Assembly: GCA_015680685.1 (NCBI GenBank) | Contig: MNCI01030499.1 | Coordinates: 202,932-266,931 of the forward strand | Reading direction: 5' to 3' | DNA: 64,000 bases | From: Gnetum montanum | Taxonomy: Eukaryota; Streptophyta; Gnetopsida; Gnetales; Gnetaceae | Shown: positions 10,400-22,329 of the stretch, piece by piece | Layout of the letters: every line of letters starts with the position of its first letter | How positions within the stretch are numbered: position 1 is the first letter of the stretch | Translations under genes and position numbers: made by a program | Notes under the pieces: generated by a model | Databases searched by the model: none | Told to the model about the DNA's origin: nothing | The model's input: only the letters and a program-made list of their open reading frames with translations

Positions 10400-11400
10400 C
10401 ATGGAAAGGTTTCACTTATTGGATATTACCAACTACTTTTTATTTAGGCTTTTAGATTTGTATATGGTCATGGCCCCAAAAGAAAAGGTTTCATCAATTA
10501 CTGAAGGTCCCTTCCACAACATTTGGAACTTTTTCTTCTAGGATACGTGTGTGGGGTTCCAATAGAGGCCTTATCTCTAGGTTGAAAGTTCACTTTTCGT
10601 ATTCTTAGGTCATGTTGTTGTTTGTTATATGCCTTGTGCACTTCATTCAAAGATAGGGCTACTAATCAGCTTTCGTCTAGCATGTTGAGGTTGATCAATC
10701 TTTCTTTTTGTGCTAGACTTAGGTCAAGGTCCAAGTCACAGGTTGTTGAGAGTGTACAAAGCACATATTGAATTGGGAATGTTGGATGTTTTCCATACAC
10801 CAACTCATAGGAATAGTAGCCNAAATGGGTTTCATTATTGGAAATTAATGCACGTGGCATCCCAAACCTATTTACAATATATTGTTGTACAAATCTAGTA
10901 GTAGTGGATGATGTACAATTGGTGACAATTGTTGCTTCTACCCATTTTGTGTAGTACTCGATTGCTATGATGATATATGCCTTTTCATTGAACATGGGTG
11001 TGATGGGATCCATGGATTCTATGTCCCATATGTTAAAGGGCTCCAGTGATTAAATCCACTATTAAGGATCCTCCATTTGAGTGGTCATCCCACCATCTCA
11101 TTAACAGCACTCACAAGATCAAACAAATTTGTGGGCATCCCTAAATATTATCAACCAATAGTATCTTTCCATCAAGATTTCTATGGCCATGCATCTCCCT
11201 ACATAGTGACCTCTGCAAGGGCCTTTGTGAGCATCTTGGAGAATGCATAATTGATTCACATTAGGGACACACCAATGAACCAAGCCATTGGCACACACCT
11301 TATAAAGGTGTTTGTTGATTTCCATGAAGTGCTTTGCCCAGTGAAGAAATTGTTGTTTCTTTCTAAAGTCCAAATCTTGTGGCATCTCTTGAGTAAGAAG
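10400..11400 (-). pseudogene. Element A integrase
   Basis: Integrase inserts the cDNA into the host genome. The zinc-binding region is seen as DAHKGPCRGHYVG with a later Cys cluster (about 11090-11250). The core begins IWDIESMDP (about 11010-11045), where D has GIDFMGP, so the first catalytic Asp is replaced by Glu. The second motif reads ALISNNETH, with Asn for Asp. A single N at 10822 joins this directly to GYYSYELVYGK. Element D has about 200 bp between those points, including the catalytic Glu region, so the N hides missing sequence. The C-terminal end (about 10400-10500) matches D. Confidence 0.85.
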
Positions 11401-12336
11401 GTAAGGGAGGATTCCATCATACCATTGTGATTAAGTAGGCACTCGACCATTTATTACTCCTATAAAGAGGAGTTCATCTAGAAATTGATTAGAGTGGACT
11501 CTCCTCCTCTTTATTATCCCATCTTAACCAAGAGATGTGTCAATGACCACATTCTCAATCCCTTTCCAATCTAACATTGTGAGATTGAATTCTTGCAAGA
11601 TCATGAGCCACCATATGATATGGGGCTCATCGTTGGCTTATTCATCAGAAAGTAGATGGCACTATGATTTTTGTGCACACATACTTTGTATCTAAGCACA
11701 TAGTTCATGAACGTTTCTAGAGCATACACTACGACCATCAGTTCTTTCTCAGTTTTGGTGTAATTTGACTATGCACCCACAATGCTTAAGCTCATGTAGT
11801 GGATGTAATATGGACATTTCTTAGTGTCCAACTGCATAAGCATAGCTCCCAAGGCATAATTAGATGCATACATCATTATATGAAATGGCTTGGACTAATC
11901 TGGTGCTCATAGAATTGGAGTCTCTACAAGCTTCTCCTTTAGCTACTGGAATTCATGTTCACACTCCTTGGTCCAAATGAACAAAGCATATTTCTTTGCA
12001 AGCTAAACTAGTAACTTGCAATCTTAGAGAAATTCTATATGAATTTCTAGTAGTGGCTAGTATGTCCAAGGAATGATCGGACACCTTTAACTATCTCTAG
12101 TTGACATGTGATTCCTTTGATGACCCTTATCTTTTTTGGGTCTACATCAATCCCTACCTGAGTAAATCTATGCCCCAATACTATGCCTTCCTGGACCATT
12201 ATATAGCTTTTCTGCCAATTAAGCCTAAGGTTTGTTTCAACACATCTTTTTAGTACCTACACAAGGCAATCTAGGGCTTACTCAAATGTAGCCCCATAGG
12301 TAGAGAAGTCATCCATAAAGACTTTTATCTTACTAC
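11400..12336 (-). pseudogene. Element A reverse transcriptase (3' part) and RNase H
   Basis: Minus-strand coding. 12336-12046 encodes the RT segment around the FMDDFSTYG active-site box through to RSFLGHTSHY. 12045-11905 is the connection, and 11905-11640 is RNase H, with MYASNYALG where the usual first catalytic Asp is Tyr, TEKELMVVVYALE, and VHKNHSAI where D has VHTDHSAI. The first 291 bp are a perfect reverse complement of 12628-12918. Confidence 0.82.
12046..12336. repeat. Left arm of a perfect 291-bp inverted repeat
   Basis: Every base I compared is the exact reverse complement of 12628-12918. It abuts a single N at 12337; the right arm abuts a single N at 12919. In an element whose LTRs differ visibly, two identical arms are best explained by an unmerged contig overlap placed in the wrong orientation. 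Confidence 0.93.
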
Positions 12337-12337
12337 N

Positions 12338-12918
12338 GTGGTGGGTCAATATTGATTTTAGGCTATTGACCATGGAAACTTTTAAAGATTAGTTTCCATT
12401 ATCATTTGTAGACCAAGTGTTGGACAACATTTTTGGACATTGCTATTATAGCTTCTTGTATGGTTATAGTGGCTATATCCAAATCCAAATCATGCCAAAA
12501 GATAAGGCCAAGACAACATTCACAAGTCCTTGGGGGACTTTAACATATTGTAAGATGCTAGTTGGTCCATGCAATGCCCCTACAACATTTCAACCCTTGG
12601 TCCTTAGTATTTTTCAATAATAGATTGGTAGTAAGATAAAAGTCTTTATGGATGACTTCTCTACCTATGGGGCTACATTTGAGTAAGCCCTAGATTGCCT
12701 TGTGTAGGTACTAAAAAGATGTGTTGAAACAAACCTTAGGCTTAATTGGCAGAAAAGCTATATAATGGTCCAGGAAGGCATAGTATTGGGGCATAGATTT
12801 ACTCAGGTAGGGATTGATGTAGACCCAAAAAAGATAAGGGTCATCAAAGGAATCACATGTCAACTAGAGATAGTTAAAGGTGTCCGATCATTCCTTGGAC
12901 ATACTAGCCACTACTAGA
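12338..12918 (+). pseudogene. Inverted RT fragment of element A (probable misassembly)
   Basis: This segment encodes RT on the plus strand while everything around it in A is on the minus strand. It has QVLDNIFGHCYYSFL, GYIQIQIMPKDKAKTTFTSP, the catalytic VFMDDFSTYG box and RSFLGHTSHY. It is bounded by single Ns at 12337 and 12919, and its last 291 bases duplicate 12046-12336 in reverse. Flipped, its 3' part would overlap that stretch and supply the missing 5' RT sequence. I read it as A's own RT contig inserted backwards, not as a separate element. Confidence 0.85.
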
Positions 12919-12919
12919 N

Positions 12920-13560
12920 AGAGTTAACTATCAACCACTACGTGTCCTCCTATTTTGTGGTTGTTGTGTATAGGCATATTTGGATATCAGTTTCATGCAC
13001 ACACTGATTGCATGCTTTAATGAATGTACTTTTAATGGACTAGATCTTTTTCATGTAATTGCACCCATTATCGTTGTACATTATGCATGGAACATGCTTC
13101 TTCTTTATCCATCCAAATTCATTCTCTTTGGATATTTTTAAGGAGATGTTCCTTATACCCATTTGTACATCAATTGTGCTTAACCAAGCCCTTTCCATAA
13201 TGATGGTGAAGTCACCTTTGCAATTTCCTACCTTGATCACTAGAAAATCGGTAGGATAGGACCATCCACCAACTACAGTTATAATGTCCTTCACTAATCC
13301 CAAAGGAACAGTGATTGACTGGTCTACCAATTCTAAATAGATGTTGCTCTTCTTGAGAGGTTTTAGGTTTCATGCCTTGTACATGACATGGGAGATGAGA
13401 TTGACACTGAAACCAGAATCAAGAAGGGCCTTGCATGGCTCATGTGTAGTGATCTGTAAGTAAATGAGAGGACTTCTTGGGTCAGATCTTTTCATGGGAA
13501 TATTTCCAGCCTTGATCTAATCAAAAACAACATGAGTTAACATCACAATGTGGATCTAAG
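12920..13560 (-). pseudogene. Element A protease region
   Basis: Aspartic protease of the polyprotein. The catalytic loop at 13412-13420 reads LLDSGFSVNLIS, so the DSG triad is intact. Downstream lie DQSITVPLGLVKDIITVVGG, ERAWLSTIDVQMGIRNISL and NDNGCNYMKK (13330-13040). After about 13040 the sequence reaches the N at 12919 in only about 120 bp, whereas D has about 700 bp between this point and RT. Linker sequence is therefore missing at that join. Confidence 0.85.
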
Positions 13561-16004
13561 GTGGTGTTTGGTTTGAAGGGCACTCAAATGTGTTGGATGT
13601 AGAGGATGAGGATGTTGGAGATATAGGATAACCAACTACATTAGGTTGTGAGGGTTTGGGAGGACTGTTAGGTCAGAAAAATGGTCATTTCTTGGATTGA
13701 TTATCCAAACCACTTGGTTGGAAAGTTGATTGTGAATGTAAATCCCTTGTAGCATTTTGTTGTTATGGTTATGGGGAATTTCACCTTGCATGAATGGTGT
13801 AAGAGGTAACTAGGTTGAGGGTGGAGGGATGTGTCTAGATGGATGCAAATGATGCTATGGATATGGGTGTTCCCCTTAAGTAGATGGTGAATAAGTTTGA
13901 TAGTACTGTGGAGGGTAATAGTGATGTTGGAATGAGGCATGGCTAGTAGAACTGTGTGGAGAGATGGGTTGCTCAACATAGTATCCATATGGATCTAGTT
14001 GCCTATAAAGTTATGGTTGTCTTGTGGTGGCATTCACCATGACTGTGGTTGGTTCCATTGTTGATGTTATTCATATGATTGTGATGGAGCTTCACTTGGG
14101 TAGTAAGCTTATTATTGCTAGTGGAACTATTTGGGATTACCTTGAGGATAAGGCAATTGTCTAGGTGCTTGCCTTTGTGCTAATCGAGAATTCAACATGT
14201 GCATCCCAGACTTTTGTAAATGTGATACCATATGGAAACATCCCTTAGGATGTTCATACTGACAAATTTCATAGTCAACATCATCATCATTAAAGTCTAT
14301 CTCCACAAATTCTTCTACTGCAGCAGCTTTGCCCTTACCTCTCTGGTAGGCACATTCGACTTCTTTCTGCCTCCTATGATTACGATCACTATTTTGCTCT
14401 TTTTATTCTTTAGCAGTCTTCATAGTAATTTGGAATTTTTCATCCAAAGAGTTCTAAAATTTATCAACCTTTACTAAAATATCATAAATAGATTTTTGGA
14501 TGGGCAAGGTTTTCCTATTCACCACTTCATCAAGTGGTGACTCCTCCTTGTCACAAAATCAAACCTCCCTTTTCCTGATGGAAGGATCCCTATTATATTC
14601 TTCTGCACTCTCCCTTTTCTGCAATTTAACTTCTTTTTTGTAACCTATTCTATCAGCCTTTGTATCTAGTGAGATCTTAGTTCAGACAATCTCACATGGG
14701 CATAAATCCCAAGAGTTCTTCTAGTTTCTACTTTGAGCTCATCTATGATGTGGCTGAGTTGTTCCCTTTGAGAATAACCATGGCCAAGGCATCGATGTAA
14801 GAGAGAATAGTATCTACCCATGGCAACATCTAAGGGTTCATGAGAGAATAACCTTGGATTTACCTTCTTAAGTTGGACACTCTAGAGTGCATTTGATATT
14901 TTCCATTAAATAGTTCCAACATGGTACTCCATCTATTGATAGATTCTAGCTCCAAGGATCGGTATCAGCCTTCTACTTCCTTGATGAGTGTCCTAGGGAA
15001 TAGCTTGAGTTTATGCCAATCATTCTTGATGTTTTGTAAGGCACAGGCATCATGAAAGGCTTGTAGATGGTTCTACGGATTAGAGTTATATCGCCTCTCA
15101 AATCTTGGGATATTGTTCATGTCTAAGTGCTTAAGCTAACAATATTCTACATGCCTAGTTGGAATCTTTACTACCTCTACAATGTTAAGCATACTTTTAG
15201 TTTCCAACAAAGGGTCATCATTATCATTATTTCATTATCGCTGATAATCTCCTCTATTACCCCTTTGATTATTGTGGCCATGATGATTAGTATTATTTCC
15301 TCTTTGCTCACCTCCATCACAATTGTTCCTTCTGCGACATCTTTAAGAATCCAAAGAGGAAGAAGAAGCAAGTGTAAATGAAGACGGTGAAGAGGGAGGA
15401 TGATTACCTCCACCATGATATCTACTAGTTTCCCTTTAGTTATCATGACCACGTTCATCAATTTTCCTATCATCGTGATGCTTGTTTGACTCCTTGCCTT
15501 AACTACCATCTTTTCCTGAACCTAAATTGTTGATTGTAGACTACAGAGTCAGGGCCACACCCTCATCACTAGTAACAAAGGATGAAAAATATTCATGTTG
15601 AGAGCCCTCAAAGGAAGGTCCTCGTTGTCATCTTGGTTCAGCAAGAATAAGGGATTTATGAACCATTTTCCCTTTGTATCCTCATGATGCCTCTCTTGAT
15701 GTCAATCTCACTTGCATTGTGTTTCAATGGGATGGTAGTCTCGAGTGTCATAACCATTTACAACATATTTCTCTTGAAGATCTAAGATGTTGAACTTCTT
15801 TATAGTTTGAAGCAGCATCCCGGGCATAGATCGATTAGGGAACAATACAATGTTGCCTTCCATATCACACCATCGTAGTTGCTCATCCTGATGTAGGATG
15901 AAGGTGAAATCAGGCACATACTCATCTAGATGAGTATATATTACTTTGCACTCTTATGGGACTAACAGTTTTGTATCATTTTTCCTATGAGAAGATGAAG
16001 TCAT
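13560..16004 (-). pseudogene. Element A gag
   Basis: Start taken at ATG 16004 (MTSSSHRKND). It keeps DEYMPDFTFILHQDEQLRW and GNIVLF at 15917-15800, then a low-complexity stretch. The gag core is at about 15180-14780 and the zinc-box region at about 14230-14280 (YEICQYEHPKGCF, with the first and last Cys lost). A Pro/Gln/Tyr-rich tail lies at about 14200-13700. Stops are frequent, so only short blocks stay open. It is more divergent from D, E and Z than those are from one another. Confidence 0.85.
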
Positions 16005-16136
16005 TTTGCAAAATCATGAAAATATCAATGTGCTTTTGTAGTTATATTATTTGGGAATGATATCGACCTTGGGGTTCATCCAACAATATTAATAATATTC
16101 ACTAAACCTAGATAGCGCATCTTTCAACAAATAGAG

Positions 16137-16154
16137 TGCCCAGCAACAACATCA
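16137..16154 (-). promoter_or_regulatory. Primer-binding site of element A
   Basis: Minus strand TGATGTTGTTGCTGGGCA, one base from the LTR. It is a decayed form of the tRNA-Asp site TGGCGCCGTTGCCGGGGA; all but one of the differences are C/T or G/A changes. Confidence 0.7.
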
Positions 16155-16155
16155 A

Positions 16156-17096
16156 TGATGAGTGGTGAAGAGCTACCCCTACGCCCAACCATACGAATCA
16201 TGAAGCATTCACGCACAATCTAGTTGAATTCCATAGACTCTTTAGTTTCCAGTGCACTAGTCTTCTAAGAAGTGAACCTTGCACTAATAATCATTTGTTA
16301 TCTTCCCAATTACACTTGTGAAGCACAATGGTATGGTTAAGTGTAATTGAGGCATATGATTTTTGTCATTTTATGTTTTATGGTTTTGATACTTAAAGAG
16401 AAAGATGAAGTAGATTGAGAACTAATTGAATTGAACTATTTAACTAATTTCTAACTAGTCCTAACATAAGCATCCAATCCCACTTTCCGTACATGTCTTG
16501 GAGCCATGTATTCACTGCTAGGTTACCAAATGCTACACTACTGGGTGCACCAAGCAATAACATTGCTGGGATTACCAAGCAAATATGTGTTATGCTCGAA
16601 GTTGTCATACTTATGTATTAAATCTATCTAGCTTATCTCACTTAATTACTTAATTAGCTTAATTACTAGAAAACATTAAATAAATAATTGAAAGCATTAA
16701 TTGCATGGATAAATCTCTAAACTATCCAAAATTCTACAAGGTTTATCAAGATGCACTTCTTTATTACCACACATACTATCGTGCTTAGGTACAACAATGC
16801 TCAAATAAAGATTTGTACACTCAATGACTTCTATTGCGGGCACTAGGAAAAATATTCTAACTTTCAAATGTAAAAACTACAAGAGTTTGGCTAGTACTAT
16901 TAATTTAATGTCCATAAACATGGCCAGGAGCGCTTATTTATAGTTTTTTCTCTTTAGCTATGTTGATTAGGCCCTGTAGATGTAGGAGACACTATGTTGA
17001 CATGGCCTCATTGATGGGGCAATACCACGTAAATAGGGCCCCATCAACAAGGTTGCATCAATGGGGGCAATCGATGTGACACTTTGACGTTCATTA
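16156..17096 (-). repeat. 5' LTR of element A
   Basis: Starts TGATGAG at 16156 and ends TTCATTA at 17096, a decayed CTCATCA (two C-to-T changes). It aligns throughout with 4176-5174. The U3 part at 16960-17096 carries GGGCCC/GGCCTC and ATCAATGGGG repeats. GCAAC follows and may be the target duplication. Confidence 0.9.
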
Positions 17097-17828
17097 GCAA
17101 CTTCTAAAAAGTTTCTTTTACCTTTCTATCAAAATAACAAAATCATTTATTTTTTGAAAATGCAATGAGTAGAGTATGTGAGGTAAGTACCATTCACATA
17201 GTGAGTGACGAGGAGAATGGGCGATGAGCAACTATAGGAGGGAGGAAAAGTGAGATGCGTAGTGAGTAGAAGAGTTTGATATGTCAAAGGATGAGGTACA
17301 TAGCATGTAAGGAAGCCTTGATGGACAATCAATCATGAGTGATGATAAGTAATAGGGCAAGACACGGTAGATTGTAAGCAACAATGGTTAATGGGACAAG
17401 ATGCATAGTCTTTAGAGGAGCAAGGAAAGATAAAAAAATGAGGATTTGGGTGTGTAGATGGGTAGGAAGGATAGAGGTAGTGTAGCAAAGATTGTAGAGA
17501 TGGATGCTTTAGAGGAGAAGGTGTTGCATGACACCACAAAGACTATACTTATGGCCAAGGAAGGGGACCCTTTAAGTGCTTGCTGGATAATGACATGGAG
17601 AATACTTTAGGCCTAGAGAAAATTACTATTTGCCCTCCACTATGAAAGTTAAGAGTCAGTGGTATTGATGTTGCTAAGATTATTGTGAAAACCCTATATA
17701 TTAAGGTTTTCAATATAATGGTGAAAGATGGATTGTGGGATTTAAAACAAAACCTTGTTAAGAAATTTGTCTCTTTTGGGGCTTATCCTTGTATTGGGTA
17801 TTGATAAATTATAAATAAGTTCAATGTG
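17097..17828. other. Spacer between elements A and F
   Basis: About 730 bp. The plus strand of 17150-17530 is purine-rich (many GAG/GTGA runs), which opens spurious frames on the other strand. I see no gene or repeat family. Confidence 0.55.
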
Positions 17829-18660
17829 TTAATGAGCATGACCATCAATGAATGCATTGACATAACCTAAGATGCATTGACACAATGTAGTATTTTGCCT
17901 CTATAAATGGGCAAACTATTCACATTTATGGATCCTTTGGTCATAGTAGTAGTGAAGCTCTTGTAGGTTTTTTCCATAGGAATTGGAAAATTTTCTTTTT
18001 CAGTGCTTGTAGCATGGATAGAATTGATTGGATGATATTTTATTCAAATGCATGTTGTACTTAGATACTTCTGCATTTTTGCAATAAAATTGAGATTAAT
18101 TCTCTCCATTATAATGCTTGGAATAATTCTTAGTTTATTTCTAGCACTTAACTATTAATGAATTTTACTTTCTAGAACTTAGGAAATTAATATTTTATTC
18201 CATAATAGTGTAAGTATAACCATCCCAAACATAAAGTATTAACATTTGATAATCCCAGTAATAGATACTTGGTACACCCAATAGTAACCATTTGGTAACT
18301 TAGTAACGTTAATATAAGTTCAAGATGCGAACAGAGAGTGGGAATAGATGCTTCATACTTAGGCTAGTTTAGATAATTTTTAGTTCCATATTTAGTTAGA
18401 AATTAATGTTTTAATCATTTTATTATCTTAAATATTTTAATCCTTTGAAATAATGAAAAATAAAAATATCTTAAGCCTTGATCAAACTTAACCATATCCA
18501 TTAAGCTACATAAGTGATGTTTAGAAAGATAATGATCAACATTGTCTCACCTAATTATTTAAGATACTTTTACCCTAATGTTCCTTAAGAATTTGATCAG
18601 ATCATGTGTACATGCTTGTGATTTGTATGGTTGAGTGTAGGAAACACTCGTCGCTTATCA
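17829..18660 (+). repeat. 5' LTR of element F
   Basis: The right end CTTATCA (18654-18660) is one transition from CTCATCA and abuts the primer-binding site. The left end is placed at a decayed TTAATGAGC near 17829, so it is less certain. A CTCTATAAATGGGC TATA box lies at about 17898-17912 and ATGCATTGACA-type repeats precede it. The R/U5 region matches the other LTRs, for example CATTTGATAATCCCAGTA. Confidence 0.75.
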
Positions 18661-18661
18661 T

Positions 18662-18679
18662 TGATACCATTATTAGGAC
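18662..18679 (+). promoter_or_regulatory. Decayed primer-binding site of element F
   Basis: TGATACCATTATTAGGAC, one base after the LTR. It is recognisable as tRNA-Asp type only by position and by transition-only decay over most of its length. Confidence 0.55.
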
Positions 18680-18834
18680 CATGTTGTGCATTAAGTGTTT
18701 TTAATAATTAAATCATATAAAGATCATTATAAAAACATATCAAAACATCATTAATAATAATAATATTTTATTCAAAACATACTACAAGAATAAATTAAAA
18801 GATTTCTTCTTCTCACAAGGTTGATTTCCCCCAT

Positions 18835-21380
18835 GTGGATGATACTACAAGAACTTATGACATATCAAAGAAGAACCCAAATGAAGTACCCCAACAAATC
18901 AAGGTTTTCTACACCTATCTACATTCATACTATCTAGAATTCACTTTTATCCTTTACCATGATGAGTAGTTGCAGTGGAGAGACTTGAAGGACAACATTA
19001 TGTTGCCACCCGATTATGCCATTCCATTAATATTCATGACAACATTAACAAAGTTGGGGCTTGAAGCAATAGCCTTGAATTACCAAATGATAGATCACCT
19101 TTATAGAGATTATCAATCAATGGAAATTCAATTTCGAAAAGACAAACTCATAGAGGCTTGCCATGAAGCCTCTAAGGGTATAAGGGTTATGATCACACTA
19201 AAATCATAGTTAGAAAATAAGGACATAGAATATCCATCAGGTAGATCTCAACTCCAAGGTTCTCCTCCCTTTAATTAAGAAAAAATGACCCACCAATGGT
19301 TACATTCAACCTTAACAAGAAACCTTGGTGAAGGAAGAGCTAGATCGAAAAATAGGGGACCCTCAAGGCCAAAGTCTTCCAATCATTAGGTCAGAAAATA
19401 ATTAAGCGATCAAAGGAGGAAAGAAAGCTAGGACAACTCTCCTAGCTCTCCATACTCACCATATTCTTCATCATCTAGCTTTGACAAGGGATAAGAGAAG
19501 AACATACACAAGAGCAAGAAGAAGAGGGGCATCACCAAGAAAGAAGCTATAGTAAACCACATCATAGAAGACATGGCCATGATAGGGGCCATGATGAACG
19601 AGATGCCTATGATGAATCATTACTTGCTAAAAGAAGCATGATCAACATCTATGAGGTAGTTCACATTCCCACCAAGCATTAAAGGAATCACTAAATCAAA
19701 TGGCTTAATATGAATAATATTTCTAAGTTTGAGGAAGGCTACAATGCTAATTTGCAACATCATTTATAAGCCTTCCATAATGTTTGTGCCTTGTAGAACA
19801 TCAAAAAAATTAGTAAAAACTTAAATTGTTCCCTAAAATGCTCATAAAGAAAGCTACAAGTTGGTATCAATCCATAGAACTAGAATATATTTGCAAATGG
19901 AATACAATGCTAGAGTTATTCAATGATAAGTATTAGAGGTACTCTAGGGTGTTCAACTTAAGAAAAAATTTAGAATGGAAACAAGATAATCATGAATCCC
20001 TTGACGTGGCCCTAGAAAGATACTATTCTTTACTACACTAATGCCTAGATCATAGTTTCTCTTAGTGGGAGTAGCTTTACCATATCATATATGGGCTTAG
20101 AAATAAGACTAGGAAAATTCTTGGGGTTTATGTTTAAGGAATATTATTAGAGAAGAGGGTCTATTAGATCCAAAGACTCATTGACCAAATAACAAAGGAA
20201 GAATAAGCGTTAAAGAAAAGAGAATGTGCAAAAAAGTACAACAAAGATCCCTCCATCCACATAAAAGAGGTCTATCTCTATAACCCAAAGAAGAAAACAT
20301 CATTAGAGGAGGTTGCGGAAAGAAAAACCTTGTCAATCCAAAAGTTTGTTATTGAAATTTTGGCTAAGCTAGATAAGATGTGGAACTCTCTCGATGAGAA
20401 GTGTTAAATAATACTAAAGATTGTGAAAGAGAAAACAAAACAAAAAAGATCCAAGTATAAAGATAGAAGGAGAAAGAAGAACATAGAGAAGGAATACTAT
20501 AAAAAAAATGGTAAGACTACAATAGTGAAAGAGATTACAAACTCTAATTAACATGATGGAGGGTATAACATATGCCAATATAAATATCCAAAGGATTCTT
20601 ATCTAATATTTTCACACTTTTAATATTATGGGATGTACATATTAAACCCAAAATTCATCAAAAGGCAAGTACCCTAGACGTTGTCTTATTAATAAGGCAA
20701 CTATAGGAAATAGTTTCACCAATAATGATACTATCGAAGTGGAATACCACCTTAGCCTCATGAGTACTATTAGCAATGCAATAACTTGTAGTCATGGGGG
20801 ATGCCATCACCATGGTAGCGATACCCTTAACAATAGTCATATCCTTATAGGTACTACATCCAATAGTCAGTGTTACCAAGTGGCTCTACTATCCACACAC
20901 CTTTAGATCATTGTTATCATCCCAAATATCATAGACCTATCATTCTACAAGATCAATCTTCCTCCACATAAACTTGCTACCACTTGTAACATCATGCACC
21001 CCTTTCCTTCACTCCCTTATCACTTGCATCACCTATGCAAGGTAAAATACCTCCACAGCCTCAACAATGACTTGCTACTAGAGCCATGAATTTGCAAGTG
21101 GATGATAATTTAAGTGATCTTGAATGTAAACCTTGAAAGATGTCATTTTTCTATTCTAATAGTCCACCCAAATCATCTAAGGCATTTGTAACTGTGAAGC
21201 CCTTTCAAACCCCCTAAGGAATGCCTACCAAGCTACATTTAAATCAAAGAACCCAAAATGTCCAAATTGTCATGTTAACCCATATTGTTATAGATTAGAC
21301 TAAGGTAGGAAACCTTTATATGGAAAAAAATTAATCCAAAAAGTCTCCTAATCTATTTATAGATTGTAGGAAATTACCCA
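18835..21380 (+). pseudogene. Element F gag
   Basis: Homologous to the gag of D and E. Seen: an N-terminal block with WRDLKDNIMLPPDYAIP (about 18970-19020); the core at about 19640-20010 (NISKFEEGYNANLQHHL, SWYQSIELEYICKW); a KKTSLEEVAERKTLSIQKF segment (about 20290-20345); the zinc-box region at about 20560-20620, now NICQYKYPKDSY with most Cys and His lost; and the Pro/Gln/Tyr tail (20780-21000). Frameshifts and stops throughout; no functional product. Confidence 0.8.
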
Positions 21381-21389
21381 TGTAAGGCT

Positions 21390-21770
21390 CTATTAGACTC
21401 AGGTTTTAATGTGAATTTGATTTTTCAAGAGATGTACAAAATTTAGAGCCTACCTCCACTTAGGAAATGTAATACCAAGTTAGAGCTTGTAAATAAATCC
21501 ATTACAACTTTGTTGGGATTCATAAAAGACATTATGACTACCATTAATGTGTAGTTATATCTAGTTGATTTCTAGGTGATCCATGTGGAAAATGGTAAGA
21601 TAGACTTCCCTATCACTATGGGGAGGGCTTGGCTAAGTAGAATTGATTTCAAGTTAGGAATCAAAGACCTCTTCTTAGAAATCTCCAATAAAAATGAATT
21701 TAACAAGATAGAAAAAAAGAGGGTTCCATACATCATGTATAGTGACATAGGATGCAATTGCATGTAAAAG
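21390..21770 (+). pseudogene. Element F protease region
   Basis: KALLDSGFNVNLIFQEM at about 21393-21440 keeps the DSG catalytic triad. ENGKIDFPITMGRAWLSRID and GIKDLFLEIS follow at 21588-21690, then YSDIGCNCM before a stop at 21765. Aspartic protease of the polyprotein; the frame is open for only about 60 codons at a time. Confidence 0.83.
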
Positions 21771-22329
21771 ATATGGATAATAAAAAGCACAAACATTAAA
21801 ACATGCAAGCAATGTGCTAAATCCATAAGTGTGAAAACATGCTTGTATGTAACAACCACAAAAATAATACAATACCTAGTGATTGACTACAAAAAATAGT
21901 TCAAGTTCTAGAATGCATGAATCCAACAAAGATCCTTGCAATTATATATATAGAAAAGATGAATGACATAGAGTAAATTAGGAACCAACTTCTAAATTCA
22001 ATAAACAACAAAGAGCCAAAGGTAGATTAGGGAGATTTGAAACTTTTGGAAACCTCTAAATCAAAAATTCTTAGAACCAAAAATATTATCAGAATTTTTG
22101 CAATATGTGTTCTTGAACAATGGAAAACCAATAATTATTAATAATCACCTCACTAAGAAATAAAAAGAGAAGCTACTAAAAATGGTTAACAAATGGTAAA
22201 CAACCCTTGCTTGGTCATAGGATGAAATAATAAGGATAAATCCATGCATATGCTAGCATCAAATCTATACAAACTCCTCTATCAAGTTTAAAAGATAGCC
22301 ATACATGAGATTGATCCCAAAATTGAAAT

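Larger units (their letters stand above)
4176..17096 (-). mobile_element. Element A: complete Athila-like retrotransposon with extra 3' ORF
   Basis: A 12.9-kb element on the minus strand. Right to left: 5' LTR (16156-17096), primer-binding site, gag, protease, RT/RNase H, integrase, a 2.1-kb spacer with an internal promoter-like module, an extra ORF (8272-5410), polypurine tract and 3' LTR (4176-5174). The flanking pentamers GTAGC (4171-4175) and GCAAC (17097-17101) differ by two transitions and are probably a decayed target duplication. Single N joins at 10822, 12337 and 12919 mark assembly problems inside pol. All frames carry stops. Confidence 0.93.

Noticed and set aside
12417-12620. A plus-strand RT gene inside element A, possibly a separate inserted element
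   Set aside because: Bounded by single Ns with a perfect inverted overlap to A's own RT; better explained as a backwards contig.
17147-17539. Two adjacent minus-strand frames of 61 and 68 codons
   Set aside because: Pro/Ser/His-rich translations of a purine-rich strand; no family match and no start context or conservation.
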